From: JBKHJA01 sp046538375
GTDB lineage: Bacteria; Acidobacteriota; Aminicenantia; Aminicenantales; Aminicenantaceae
Direction: 5' to 3'
Length of the DNA: 35,613 nt
Assembly: GCA_046538375.1 (NCBI GenBank)
Contig: JBKHJA010000011.1
Span: 1-35,613, forward strand
Shown here: piece after piece, positions 1-8,238 of the stretch
Layout: every line of letters begins with the position of its first letter
How positions within the stretch are numbered: position 1 is the first letter of the stretch
The notes under the pieces: model-generated
Databases searched by the model: none
What the model saw: only the letters and a program-made list of their open reading frames with translations
What the model was told of the DNA's origin: nothing
Translations under genes and position numbers: made by a program

Positions 1-25
1 TTAGAAATATTCTCTCCCGAAAATC

Positions 26-53
26 TTGACAGCAATAGAAATTTATAGATAAT
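26..53 (+). promoter_or_regulatory. Sigma70-type promoter of the ankyrin lipoprotein gene
   Basis: A perfect -35 TTGACA lies at 26-31 and GATAAT, one mismatch from the -10 consensus, at 48-53, with a 16-base spacer. Transcription would start near position 60, leaving a leader of about 118 bases before the gene at 178. The palindrome-like site at 76-90 falls inside that leader. Confidence 0.5.
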
Positions 54-75
54 GATACCAATTATTAAAAAAATA

Positions 76-90
76 TCTTGCATTGCGGAA
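76..90 (+). promoter_or_regulatory. Candidate IclR-type operator, degenerate copy
   Basis: TCTTGCATTGCGGAA matches the perfect palindrome found at 13077-13091 (TTCCGCATTGCGGAA) at 12 of 15 positions; the right half-site is intact and the left half is decayed. Its centre lies about 33 bases downstream of the -10 centre, nearly the same geometry as at the TonB receptor promoter. A repressor role is inferred. Confidence 0.4.
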
Positions 91-177
91 CATACATTTT
101 ATTCAACAAAAAAAGAAGTAACAAGGGAAATAAAATATCAATAGAATAATTTGGAGCTTGAAAGAAAAGAGATTTCT

Positions 178-864
178 ATGAAATATCAATGTCTTGTTTG
201 GATAGTGGCCTTCTTAACTCTGTTGAGTGCCTGCTCTTCGCCTCAAAAAAAAGCGCTGGAGCAACTGGATAAGTCAAACATAGAATACAATGAGAAAAAT
301 TTTCTTGACCACGTAGTGAAGGGCAACAAAGAAGTGGTTATATTGTTCTTGGAAGCAGGTATGTCTCCTGATGTGGAAGAAGCAGACATCACCGCCTTGA
401 TGGAAGCTTCACGAAGAGGTCACACTTCAGTGGCACTGGATCTGATGGAGGCGGGTGCTGATATCGATGCCAAAGACGATTATGGAGTCACAGCCCTGAT
501 GTATGCCGCTATTTCCGGATCTACTGAGATCATGCAGAAGCTCATCGAACAGGGAGCCGATGTCAACGCCAAAAGCCAAAATGGACGAACAGCTCTGGTG
601 GAAGTACTCACTTCTGAAAACGATCATCCACCCGGGATCATTCAATCCTTGATGGAGGCAGGTGCTGAGGTGAACGTGAGAATCTGCCAGGGATTGACTC
701 CCTTGATGCTGGCGGCCAGCGGCAATCCTGAAATTGTCAAAATGCTGATCGAGGCAGGTGCTGACGTCAATGCTAAAGATGATCACGGGACGAGCGTTTT
801 GATGAGAGCAAAATACCGACCTGAGAATGTGGAAATCCTAAAAGAAGCCGGCGCCAAAAAATAA
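178..864 (+). CDS. Ankyrin-repeat lipoprotein
   Basis: Predicted envelope lipoprotein of 228 residues. I chose the ATG at 178 over an in-frame TTG at 151 because it places a signal peptide at the N-terminus: a charged start, a hydrophobic core, then a lipobox L-S-A-C with the modified cysteine at residue 19. The remainder is about five ankyrin repeats, recognisable by recurring ALMEA-, EAGADI- and EAGADVNAK-type segments, from roughly residue 40 to the C-terminus. Ankyrin repeats bind proteins; the partner cannot be read from the sequence. The stop is 19 bases before the histone-deacetylase-family gene, so the two are probably co-transcribed. The tandem repeats are also visible at DNA level (near 440-480, 650-690 and 745-790), suggesting internal duplication. 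The fold is certain; the role is unknown. Confidence 0.85.
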   Translation: MKYQCLVWIVAFLTLLSACSSPQKKALEQLDKSNIEYNEKNFLDHVVKGNKEVVILFLEAGMSPDVEEADITALMEASRRGHTSVALDLMEAGADIDAKDDYGVTALMYAAISGSTEIMQKLIEQGADVNAKSQNGRTALVEVLTSENDHPPGIIQSLMEAGAEVNVRICQGLTPLMLAASGNPEIVKMLIEAGADVNAKDDHGTSVLMRAKYRPENVEILKEAGAKK

Positions 865-883
865 GAAAAGACAAGGAGTCTGC

Positions 884-1972
884 ATGAAAGATAATAATGA
901 TAATAATAAAACACTTGACCGCAGGGAATTTTTGTATTTTGCAGGAAGCACTGCCTTTGCTTTGATGCTTCCTCCTTATCTATCCGCTGGAAAGAAAGCT
1001 GGCTCAAAGACATCTCTTGTATATGATGATGTTTATCTCCAGCATGACACAGGTGAGTTCCATCCTGAAAGCCCCCGGCGTCTTCAAGCTATACTTCAGG
1101 GACTTAAAGAGGCAGAAATACTTCCTCGATTGCAAAAAACCGCCCCCAGGAGCGCCAGTCTAGATTGGGTGGAGCAGGTTCATCAGAAAGACTACATTGA
1201 AACTGTGCGCAGAGATGTTCTCAGTGGTGCCCGCTATCTTTCCACCAAATCAGGAAATACAGCCATCTCCAAACCATCCTTTGAAGTGGCTCTATGGGCT
1301 GTGGGAGGAATCCTGGCTGCCTGTGATGCAGTGGTGTCAGGAAAAGCAAACAATGCCTTCTGTGCCATCCGGCCTCCCGGCCACCATGCTACATCAAATC
1401 GAGGAATGGGCTTCTGCCTTTTCAACAACGTGGCTGTCGCAGCCCGGTATTTGCAAAAAAAACATAAACTGGCCAAAGTCCTTATAGCGGACTGGGATGT
1501 CCATCATGGCAACGGGACTCAAGATATCTTCTATGAGGATGGAACGGTGTTCTTTTTCAGCACCCATCAGTGGCCCTGGTACCCATGGTCTGGCAGCACT
1601 GATGAAACCGGAAAAGGGAAGGGAAGAGGGGCTACGCTCAATGTTCCTCTGCCAGCAGGATCCGGTGATAAAGAATTGATAGCCGCTTTTGAAAACAAGC
1701 TGGTTCCCCAGGCGGACAAGTTTAAGCCTGACTTTATCCTTATCTCTGCGGGTTTTGACTCACGAATAAATGATCCCTTGGGACGGTTTAGAGTGACCGA
1801 TGAGGGCTTCAAAAAACTCACTCATATTATGCTTCAGCTCGCCCGGCAGCATGCTGAGGGCCGCTTGATATCCCTGCTGGAAGGCGGTTACAATCTGAAA
1901 GGTTTGGCCAAGGCCATCCCGTTCCATGTAGATACACTTATTCTGGATAGACTATTCTCCCCCCGACCATAG
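884..1972 (+). CDS. Histone deacetylase family amidohydrolase with Tat-like leader
   Basis: A member of the arginase/deacetylase fold family that includes class II histone deacetylases, AcuC and acetylpolyamine amidohydrolases; it would remove acetyl or other acyl groups from amines. Family signatures are present: RPPGHHA with the paired catalytic histidines (residues 167-168), DWDVHHGNG giving zinc ligands D205 and H207, SAGFDSR near residue 285-295 giving the third ligand, and EGGYN near the end. The ATG at 884 follows AAGGAG (872-877). Unusually, residues 12-17 read DRREFL followed by a hydrophobic stretch up to about residue 35, which resembles a twin-arginine export signal. Export would point to an extracytoplasmic acyl-amine or acetyl-polyamine substrate rather than protein deacetylation in the cytoplasm. 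The true substrate is not decidable from sequence. Confidence 0.88.
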   Translation: MKDNNDNNKTLDRREFLYFAGSTAFALMLPPYLSAGKKAGSKTSLVYDDVYLQHDTGEFHPESPRRLQAILQGLKEAEILPRLQKTAPRSASLDWVEQVHQKDYIETVRRDVLSGARYLSTKSGNTAISKPSFEVALWAVGGILAACDAVVSGKANNAFCAIRPPGHHATSNRGMGFCLFNNVAVAARYLQKKHKLAKVLIADWDVHHGNGTQDIFYEDGTVFFFSTHQWPWYPWSGSTDETGKGKGRGATLNVPLPAGSGDKELIAAFENKLVPQADKFKPDFILISAGFDSRINDPLGRFRVTDEGFKKLTHIMLQLARQHAEGRLISLLEGGYNLKGLAKAIPFHVDTLILDRLFSPRP

Positions 1973-2102
1973 TCATTAGGACCTCGGTCCTCAATATTTC
2001 CTGCTCAGGAACAGACATAATGTCTTTTGAAAGAATGGCTAAACCAGCCAGTTTTCCAGGTGTTAGGGTACCTTTGATATTCTCTTTTATACACCTTTCT
2101 GA

Positions 2103-4262
2103 TTATTCGATTTGATTAAGTGTCCTGATTAAAACGTCATTCGCCCTTTCTATGGCTTTTCTGAGGATAGAAATCTGCTGTCCAGCTCTTTTCCAGTCCT
2201 CATTCCTGATTGCTTCATTTATGCCAGGCAGAACCTGGGCCGCATAAGTGTATTCAGGAGCATAAATCAGATGTTTAAACCAGGGACGATCTGGTATTCC
2301 CTGACCATGGCCAAAGCACCTCTCCACTTCCATCAGGGAAGAGTTGATTATATCCACGGATTGATCGGATAAAGGTCCTTCTGATGTGATGATCCCATTT
2401 ATGTTCTTATTGAGCTCTTGGGCATTAGCTCTAAATTCATCCACAGCTTCCAAAAGAGAATTGATATCCGGAGTCAAAGATTCTTTTATCCTGTGGTCCA
2501 TCTCCTTTATATAATTGGAGATCTCCTCAGCATAAAAAGCGTAGTCAAACGGCAGTATATCGGCATTGGCCAGCCTTAATACTGCCATCCCCCAGATTTT
2601 GGACATAGTGGCATGATAGCGAAATTGAGGGTCGCCGAAATGGGACATCCAGTAGAAATTATCGTATTGGGAGTGGTAAACACCGTAGGGTCCAGAAAAT
2701 CCCATGTTGATTATGGGCATACAGATGAAATTGATAAAAGCGGTGTGATCGCTTCCACTCCCCACCCTTGTGTTGGTCAGCTCAATTTCTTTCTCCTCTC
2801 TCTCCCTTAACCAGCTGCCCTGACCTTTCTCCACCCGTTTCTTCCACACATCATACACAGTGCTTCCAGTATTGGGGTCTGTTACCTCTTGGGCTACAGA
2901 AGGAAGAAGATCTTTCAGGCTGGGCATGGAAGTGGCATGGAAGTTAGGGCCGCTGCAAGCACTATCCACATTTATATAGACCACTCCATCCTTTTTCAGT
3001 TTTTCCGCCCACTGCTCCGCCCATTCTGTGGAGCCGGTCAGAGTGTATTCCTCAGCATCCCAACTGCAGAACACCACACTTCTCCTGGGGCGGTATCCCT
3101 CTTCTGCCATCTTCCCCAGTCCACGAGCCAGCTCCAGCATACTCGATGTGCCGCTGTTAGGGTCCACGGCCCCATACACCCAAGCATCCCGATGGTTTCC
3201 TATCACCACCCATTCTTCCGGGCGATCACTTCCTTTAATCCTGCCCACCACATTCCAGATGGATTTAATGGGTTCTTCCATCTTGACCGAAAGGCGGACT
3301 TTTGTTGGTCCTGGTCCCACATGGTAGGTAAACGGAAGTCCTCCCTGCCATCCATGAGGAGCCACCGGGCCCTGGAGGTTTTCTAAAAGAGGCCCAGCAT
3401 CCTTGTGGGATAGAGGGACCGATATGATCTCAGGCAATATTCGAGACTCCTCAGGCTTTATTCTTCTGGCACCTTCAACCGATGCCCAACCAGGAGTGAG
3501 AGGATCTCCGGGAACAATAAAATCAAAAGGAATTCCTCCCCGCTGAATATGGCTCTCTGGCCCCCATGGACCATAGGGGTACACTTCTCCTCTCATGTAT
3601 CCATCATCCATAGGATCAGAATAGATGAGCAAGGCGGCCGCTCCCCGTTTCTGGGCAGTCAAGGCTTTAAAACCCCGGTAACTGTAGGGCATGGAATACC
3701 GGACTATGGCTATTTTGCCTTTGACATCAATACCCATATCCAACAGCCTGTCATAATCCTCGGGATTGCCTCCGTGAGCATAGACCAGAGGTGCGGTCAC
3801 TTCCCCAGAAGCTGAATAAGCATTGAAGCCAACACTGACCCCACTATCATAAGAGTCTTTGTCGCGAAAGTAACCTTCCTCCCTTAGACTCGCCTTGAAA
3901 TGTTCAGGTTCTACCATTTCCACTTCAATCTCTTGGGGGTAGGACAGGAGGACCTTGTATTCAACCAGTTCAGCTTCATCCAGCCCAAATTCTTCGAACT
4001 TATCCCTCACGTACCGTGCTAATTCATAATTCTCCTCTGTACCAGCCATATGGGGTTCCTCGGTAAGATATCTGGAATATTTCATGCAGTTGTCAGGCTG
4101 GGGCAGCAGTTTGAACTTGTTCTCTATCTGCCTTTGCTTTTTAGAATTCTGGAGAGTGAATCCTTCTATCCTTTTTTCACTGGTTTCACTTTTCCCCGAA
4201 AATACAGAAAAAGATAAAAATAAAAAGATTATACCTGAAATGATGATGCCTTTGTTTTTCAT
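2103..4262 (-). CDS. Exported M28-family carboxypeptidase, glutamate carboxypeptidase II type
   Basis: A 719-residue secreted di-zinc peptidase with the full architecture of glutamate carboxypeptidase II/PSMA. It has a Sec signal peptide (about 1-22), a protease-associated domain inserted around residues 150-265, the M28 catalytic core (about 330-560) and a C-terminal transferrin-receptor-like dimerisation domain (about 590-719). Metal ligands match the human enzyme in spacing: H357 in NHRDAW, bridging D367, catalytic base E404 with ligand E405 in SWDAEE, D433 in NVDSA and H506 in GSDHTAF. The start follows AGGAG. It lies 47 bases downstream of the YfcC-type carrier and is probably the last gene of the M20-carrier-M28 operon. 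It should trim C-terminal amino acids from peptides in the periplasm. Glutamate specificity is not assured. Confidence 0.92.
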   Translation of the reverse strand: MKNKGIIISGIIFLFLSFSVFSGKSETSEKRIEGFTLQNSKKQRQIENKFKLLPQPDNCMKYSRYLTEEPHMAGTEENYELARYVRDKFEEFGLDEAELVEYKVLLSYPQEIEVEMVEPEHFKASLREEGYFRDKDSYDSGVSVGFNAYSASGEVTAPLVYAHGGNPEDYDRLLDMGIDVKGKIAIVRYSMPYSYRGFKALTAQKRGAAALLIYSDPMDDGYMRGEVYPYGPWGPESHIQRGGIPFDFIVPGDPLTPGWASVEGARRIKPEESRILPEIISVPLSHKDAGPLLENLQGPVAPHGWQGGLPFTYHVGPGPTKVRLSVKMEEPIKSIWNVVGRIKGSDRPEEWVVIGNHRDAWVYGAVDPNSGTSSMLELARGLGKMAEEGYRPRRSVVFCSWDAEEYTLTGSTEWAEQWAEKLKKDGVVYINVDSACSGPNFHATSMPSLKDLLPSVAQEVTDPNTGSTVYDVWKKRVEKGQGSWLREREEKEIELTNTRVGSGSDHTAFINFICMPIINMGFSGPYGVYHSQYDNFYWMSHFGDPQFRYHATMSKIWGMAVLRLANADILPFDYAFYAEEISNYIKEMDHRIKESLTPDINSLLEAVDEFRANAQELNKNINGIITSEGPLSDQSVDIINSSLMEVERCFGHGQGIPDRPWFKHLIYAPEYTYAAQVLPGINEAIRNEDWKRAGQQISILRKAIERANDVLIRTLNQIE

Positions 4263-4309
4263 TCCTTCTCCTATCTAAAACCAAATTATGTATTTAAATC
4301 CCTCATTGA

Positions 4310-5689
4310 TCAGAAAGGCCCCCACTGGATGGCGTGGGCCACCAGCACTGCCCCGGCTCCTATGATCACCCATATGAAAAGCAGAGGAAACAGCCAGCGC
4401 ACCCATGTGGACCAGGGAATTTTAAGGATCCCCAAGGCAGCCATGAAGTAGCCTTGAGTAGGAGTAAAGACGTTGGTGAAGCCATTGCCTAACTGGTAGG
4501 CCAGGACATTGGTTTGACGGGAGATACCCAGCAAATCGCCTAGAGGTGCCAGTATGGGCATGGCAACAGCAGCATGTCCGCTTCCAGAGGGAATGATGAA
4601 GTTCAGGCCGTTCTGCATAATATATATACCCATCACACTGAATGAGGAAGGCAGTTGCTGCACAGCAGCGGCCATGGCATGAGTGATGGTATCAATCACA
4701 TAGGCATCTCTAAGAATCACCAGAGTTCCTCTGGCCAGTCCGACCACCAGAGCCGCATAAGTGATATCGGCTGCCCCTTTAATGAAACTTTGAGCGGTCT
4801 CATCAAGAGTCAAGCCACCCAGGGGGCCAGCTATGATAGAAAGACCAAAAAACAGGGCTGAAAGCTGGAGTATCCCCCATTTCCAGTAAATGGCACCAAC
4901 AGCCAGGGCCGCCAATGCCATGATCGAAACCATCAGCACAGCGACATGACCTTTGGTGAAACGATCTTTAACCTGGTGATCCTCAACCGGCTGCCTTTTC
5001 AAATCCAGCTCATACATGGAGCTGAGAGAAGGTTTTGACCTCACCCGAGAAGCATACCGTGACATGAAGATAATGGTAACCGTGGTTATGATGAGCCAAA
5101 CCACTGATCGAAACTCTATTCCAGAGAACAGAGGAAGCCCCACAATACCCTGGGCTACTCCCACAGTGAAAGGATTCATAAAGGCAGAAGCAAACCCGGC
5201 ATTGGCCCCCACAAGAGCAATCCCACCAGCAACCAGTGAATCATACCCAAGAGAACGGGCTAACATCAGCAAAGGGGGCAGGAAGATAAGAGTCTCCTCG
5301 GCAATGCCGATACTTCCACCTCCCACAGCAAAGACCAGAGTCAACACGGGAACAATAAGAGCTCTTTTTTTTCCGACACGGCGGACAATAAAATTGATTC
5401 CAGCTTGGATGGTTCCTGTTCTGTTCAGCACCCCGAAGGCTCCTCCGATTATAAATATATAGAAGACAATATCTGAGACTTCGATTAAGCCTTTGGGGAA
5501 AGCCAATAAAATGTCAGGGACATTGGCTGGATTCGACTTGACCGCATGAAAAGACTCCGGATTTATCAACTCCCTTCCATCCTGATCCGCTCGAGCATAT
5601 CTCCCAGCCGGTATCAGCCAGGTGCTGACAGCAGCCACCAGTATCAAACCCATCAAAAGAACATAGGTGTGGGGGACTTTGAATTTCAT
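4310..5689 (-). CDS. YfcC-family inner membrane carrier
   Basis: A polytopic membrane protein of 459 residues in the YfcC / C4-dicarboxylate anaerobic carrier superfamily, whose members move dicarboxylates, basic amino acids or peptides. About 12 hydrophobic segments are visible. Family-typical stretches include the N-terminal PHTYVLLMG and WLIPAGRY, a glycine-rich GGGSIGIAEE near residue 127, and PSGSGHAAVAMPILAPL near residue 368. The ATG overlaps the stop of the M20 gene by ATGA, so translation is probably coupled. Sandwiched between two amino-acid-releasing hydrolases, it most plausibly imports the amino acid, dipeptide or acyl-amino acid they act on. The substrate is inferred only. Confidence 0.85.
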   Translation of the reverse strand: MKFKVPHTYVLLMGLILVAAVSTWLIPAGRYARADQDGRELINPESFHAVKSNPANVPDILLAFPKGLIEVSDIVFYIFIIGGAFGVLNRTGTIQAGINFIVRRVGKKRALIVPVLTLVFAVGGGSIGIAEETLIFLPPLLMLARSLGYDSLVAGGIALVGANAGFASAFMNPFTVGVAQGIVGLPLFSGIEFRSVVWLIITTVTIIFMSRYASRVRSKPSLSSMYELDLKRQPVEDHQVKDRFTKGHVAVLMVSIMALAALAVGAIYWKWGILQLSALFFGLSIIAGPLGGLTLDETAQSFIKGAADITYAALVVGLARGTLVILRDAYVIDTITHAMAAAVQQLPSSFSVMGIYIMQNGLNFIIPSGSGHAAVAMPILAPLGDLLGISRQTNVLAYQLGNGFTNVFTPTQGYFMAALGILKIPWSTWVRWLFPLLFIWVIIGAGAVLVAHAIQWGPF

Positions 5690-6891
5690 ATTGACCTCGT
5701 GAAATGCAGAGCAGCTGCAGCATACAATTCAGCCGCCAGAACCACATCTTTCAATTTTATACTTTCTTCAGGGGAATGGGCATAGTCTAATTCACCAGGC
5801 CCCCAAATTATGGAGGGTATTCCTCCCTCACGCGAAATTAAGGAAGCATCAGTCCAGGCAGGAAAGACGGTGAGAGGTTCTGTGGGCTTCCCAAATTCAG
5901 CCAAGGCCTTACCAGCCGCCTGAACCACTGGATGATTGGCCTCAATAGTCACCGGTCCATGGACCATGGTGGCTATACTTCCGGGCACTCTGGAGACTTT
6001 GGTCTTAAGACCCGGCCGCTCTTTTCTCACCTTTTTCAACAAATCTTCCAGATCTCCGAACACCTGCTCTATGGTCTCGGTAGTAACCCATCTGCGGTCA
6101 AGTCTGATTCGGCAGTGGGCAGCCACTGTACTGGGCTGATCGCCTCCAGAAATGGTCCCCATATTGATGGCTGGTACGCCCAGAATAAAATCCTTCCTCT
6201 CTTTTAATTCTGGAACCAGCTCCTTTTCAACCAACTGGATGAAATGAGCAGCTGCAGAAATGGCGTTGATGCCTGCTTGCGGAGTTCCTCCATGGGCGGC
6301 CCGGCCCTCAAAATCTATCTGAAGCCATTCCAATCCCTTATGGCCTATGGCGATTTTATTGGAAGTTGGCTCACCCACAACAGCAGCATCAGCCTTGAAT
6401 CCACTCAGAATGAGAGACTCTGCGCCTAAACTTTCCATTTCCTCATCCACAACAGCCGCCAGAGTGACCTTGCCAGCTTTTAGCCCTCCTGATTCCTTAA
6501 GGCCCACCAGAGCTCCTGCCATTGCAGCCACAGCCCCCTTCATATCTGCCGTCCCTCGGCCGTAGAGCCTGCCTTTTTTCTCAACAGCAGCAAAGGGATC
6601 GGTTGAACTTTGAACATTAGGGGGAACAGTATCGGTGTGACCACAGAATAAAAGATGAGGACCAGGTTTATCCGCCTCTAAAGCAGCTATTAAATTGGGG
6701 CGTCCTTCACGAACCTCAGAAATAACAGGTTCAATTTGATGGTTTTTGAGATAAGTGTTTATCTCCTTAACCACTGCCTCTTCTTGGCGAGGTGTGCCAG
6801 GGTGGCTGGGTGCCCTCACCATCTGAACAAGAAGTTCAGTGATTTCCTCACCACGGCACCTTTTGGATGAATCTTTTTTAGAAATCTGCAC
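5686..6891 (-). CDS. M20-family deacylase/dipeptidase (ArgE/DapE/aminoacylase type)
   Basis: Cytoplasmic di-zinc amidohydrolase of 401 residues; the family hydrolyses N-acyl amino acids or dipeptides. Visible ligands are H85 and D87 in GHTDTVPP, bridging D116 in GRGTADMKG, the catalytic pair E150/E151 in VDEEMES, E174 in VGEPTS, and a C-terminal histidine in DYAHSPEES. A dimerisation lid lies at about residues 180-290. The start is a GTG at 6889-6891 placed four bases after a strong GGAGG on the minus strand; no earlier start fits. There is no signal peptide. The 4-base overlap with the carrier gene indicates a deacylase-plus-transporter unit. ArgE, DapE, peptidase T and aminoacylase cannot be told apart here, but the context favours peptide or acyl-amino-acid catabolism over biosynthesis. 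Confidence 0.88.
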   Translation of the reverse strand: MQISKKDSSKRCRGEEITELLVQMVRAPSHPGTPRQEEAVVKEINTYLKNHQIEPVISEVREGRPNLIAALEADKPGPHLLFCGHTDTVPPNVQSSTDPFAAVEKKGRLYGRGTADMKGAVAAMAGALVGLKESGGLKAGKVTLAAVVDEEMESLGAESLILSGFKADAAVVGEPTSNKIAIGHKGLEWLQIDFEGRAAHGGTPQAGINAISAAAHFIQLVEKELVPELKERKDFILGVPAINMGTISGGDQPSTVAAHCRIRLDRRWVTTETIEQVFGDLEDLLKKVRKERPGLKTKVSRVPGSIATMVHGPVTIEANHPVVQAAGKALAEFGKPTEPLTVFPAWTDASLISREGGIPSIIWGPGELDYAHSPEESIKLKDVVLAAELYAAAALHFTRSI

Positions 6892-6920
6892 AATGCCTCC
6901 TTTCCATTTAAGGGTGGATG

Positions 6921-6937
6921 AATGTAACCTTTACATT
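6921..6937 (-). promoter_or_regulatory. Inverted repeat, candidate operator ahead of the M20-carrier-M28 operon
   Basis: AATGTAA, three spacer bases, TTACATT: a perfect 7-base inverted repeat 30 bases upstream of the GTG of the M20 gene, in the only gap (107 bases) between it and the C45 gene. It has the size and symmetry of a dimeric repressor site. No regulator is assigned. Confidence 0.35.
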
Positions 6938-6998
6938 TATTCTAATCAAAAAGACCTTAGGGCTGGAATAGATCATAGGTGCTACCAATGAGTCTTCT

Positions 6999-8159
6999 CT
7001 ATTTTTCGGAAAAAAGCTGATATTGGTTGTATTTCACCTCACATGGATTTCCCCTAGCCAGCCACATGGTCAGGGTATTGAGATTGATGATGATAGAAAA
7101 AGTGGTTTTGATCCTTTCGCCGTGTCGGCAAATGGAATCAGGGTAATTCACATGATCAGAGAGGAATTGTTTCAGTTTGTCCACGGTGATTTCTCCCAGG
7201 TTGTTTTTGAGGAGTCTTCTCCCACGGTTGTAGCGGACAAGAGAGCAGGTGATGCGAATAGGATTATACTCGAATCTTCTCATCCAGGGGGAAACATAAT
7301 GATTGGTATGCACCAGGTAACCATCCGTGGCATAGATGGGCTCATACTCTGTGGCTGAGCCTTCTATGCTGTAAATCTCGCCGTTTTGATCGGTGATAAC
7401 CTGGTTGTAATTTGAGGCTCTATGCTTCAATATGGCAGCATCAATAGCTTCACCTATCCTCTCGGCTGCCAGTATCTTGCGCACCAAAAGCATTCGGGGG
7501 ACTCCCACTCTCATATCATTGGAGTTTACTTGATTTCCGGTTAAACTGATGCCCGCAGAATTGTAGCCCACACTGATGCCCAATCCTCCATATCCCACCG
7601 CGATAATCTCTGGTTCACCTTCCACTTCATAGTGAATGATGGTGACATATTCCTGGGAAGAGACAGAAGTGTCATTGTTGTGAGCCACCAGAACCGATCC
7701 ATCTTCAGTCACATCATTGGAGGCAATAAGATCACTGCATCCTGCGGTGTATTCATAAGCCCGGTCACCTATCTCCTCACAGAGGGTAGAGAAGAGCTCA
7801 TCCAGTTCCAATCCAGCAGCCTCGGCTGCTCCTTTAACCTCAGTCACATATTCAGGAACATATTTTTTTGAATACTGCAAAAACAGCCTCGCTTCAGCGA
7901 TATATTTCTCCCAGTCCTCTCTCTTTTTTAATCTTTCTACCCGCCTCACAAAATTTTCCTTTAATTTTGTCCCCAGTTGATAACCTGCCTCATAATGGTT
8001 CCCCTTGACATGGACCACAGGAATGGATATCTCCTTCAGGGTCGTGGCTCTTTTTTGTGATCTTGCCGTCTCTGCAGGACAAAGTGCAGCCAGAATGAGG
8101 CTGAAAGAGACAAAAGCAATCATAAAAGACAGAAGTTTTGACACCCTTTTTTTATTCAT
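6999..8159 (-). CDS. Exported C45-family autoproteolytic acyltransferase/amidase
   Basis: A 386-residue protein of the C45 (isopenicillin-N/6-APA acyltransferase-like) branch of the Ntn-hydrolase fold. These enzymes mature by self-cleavage before a cysteine that becomes the nucleophile; here the G140-C141-S-D motif marks the site. Typical downstream segments are present: DGSVLVAHNND, GYGGLGISVGYNSAGIS and YSIEGS-type residues. The N-terminus has a basic patch and a hydrophobic segment (about 9-27), a Sec signal peptide. Family enzymes transfer or hydrolyse acyl groups on amino acids, peptides or beta-lactam nuclei. Between a CocE/S15 hydrolase and an M20 deacylase, amide or N-acyl amino acid hydrolysis is more likely than antibiotic synthesis. 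The start is supported by GGAGG shortly upstream on the minus strand. Substrate unknown. Confidence 0.85.
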   Translation of the reverse strand: MNKKRVSKLLSFMIAFVSFSLILAALCPAETARSQKRATTLKEISIPVVHVKGNHYEAGYQLGTKLKENFVRRVERLKKREDWEKYIAEARLFLQYSKKYVPEYVTEVKGAAEAAGLELDELFSTLCEEIGDRAYEYTAGCSDLIASNDVTEDGSVLVAHNNDTSVSSQEYVTIIHYEVEGEPEIIAVGYGGLGISVGYNSAGISLTGNQVNSNDMRVGVPRMLLVRKILAAERIGEAIDAAILKHRASNYNQVITDQNGEIYSIEGSATEYEPIYATDGYLVHTNHYVSPWMRRFEYNPIRITCSLVRYNRGRRLLKNNLGEITVDKLKQFLSDHVNYPDSICRHGERIKTTFSIIINLNTLTMWLARGNPCEVKYNQYQLFSEK

Positions 8160-8238
8160 CTCATTCCTCCTTTGATAAATTTAATTGAATTCGCTTATGG
8201 GCTCTTCTCACACCAGCAAAATACCCGGGTATCTGGAT

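Noticed and set aside
2038..2050. GGCT-AACC-type hairpin between the convergent deacetylase and M28 genes
   Set aside because: Only four base pairs and a short T-run; not a convincing terminator.
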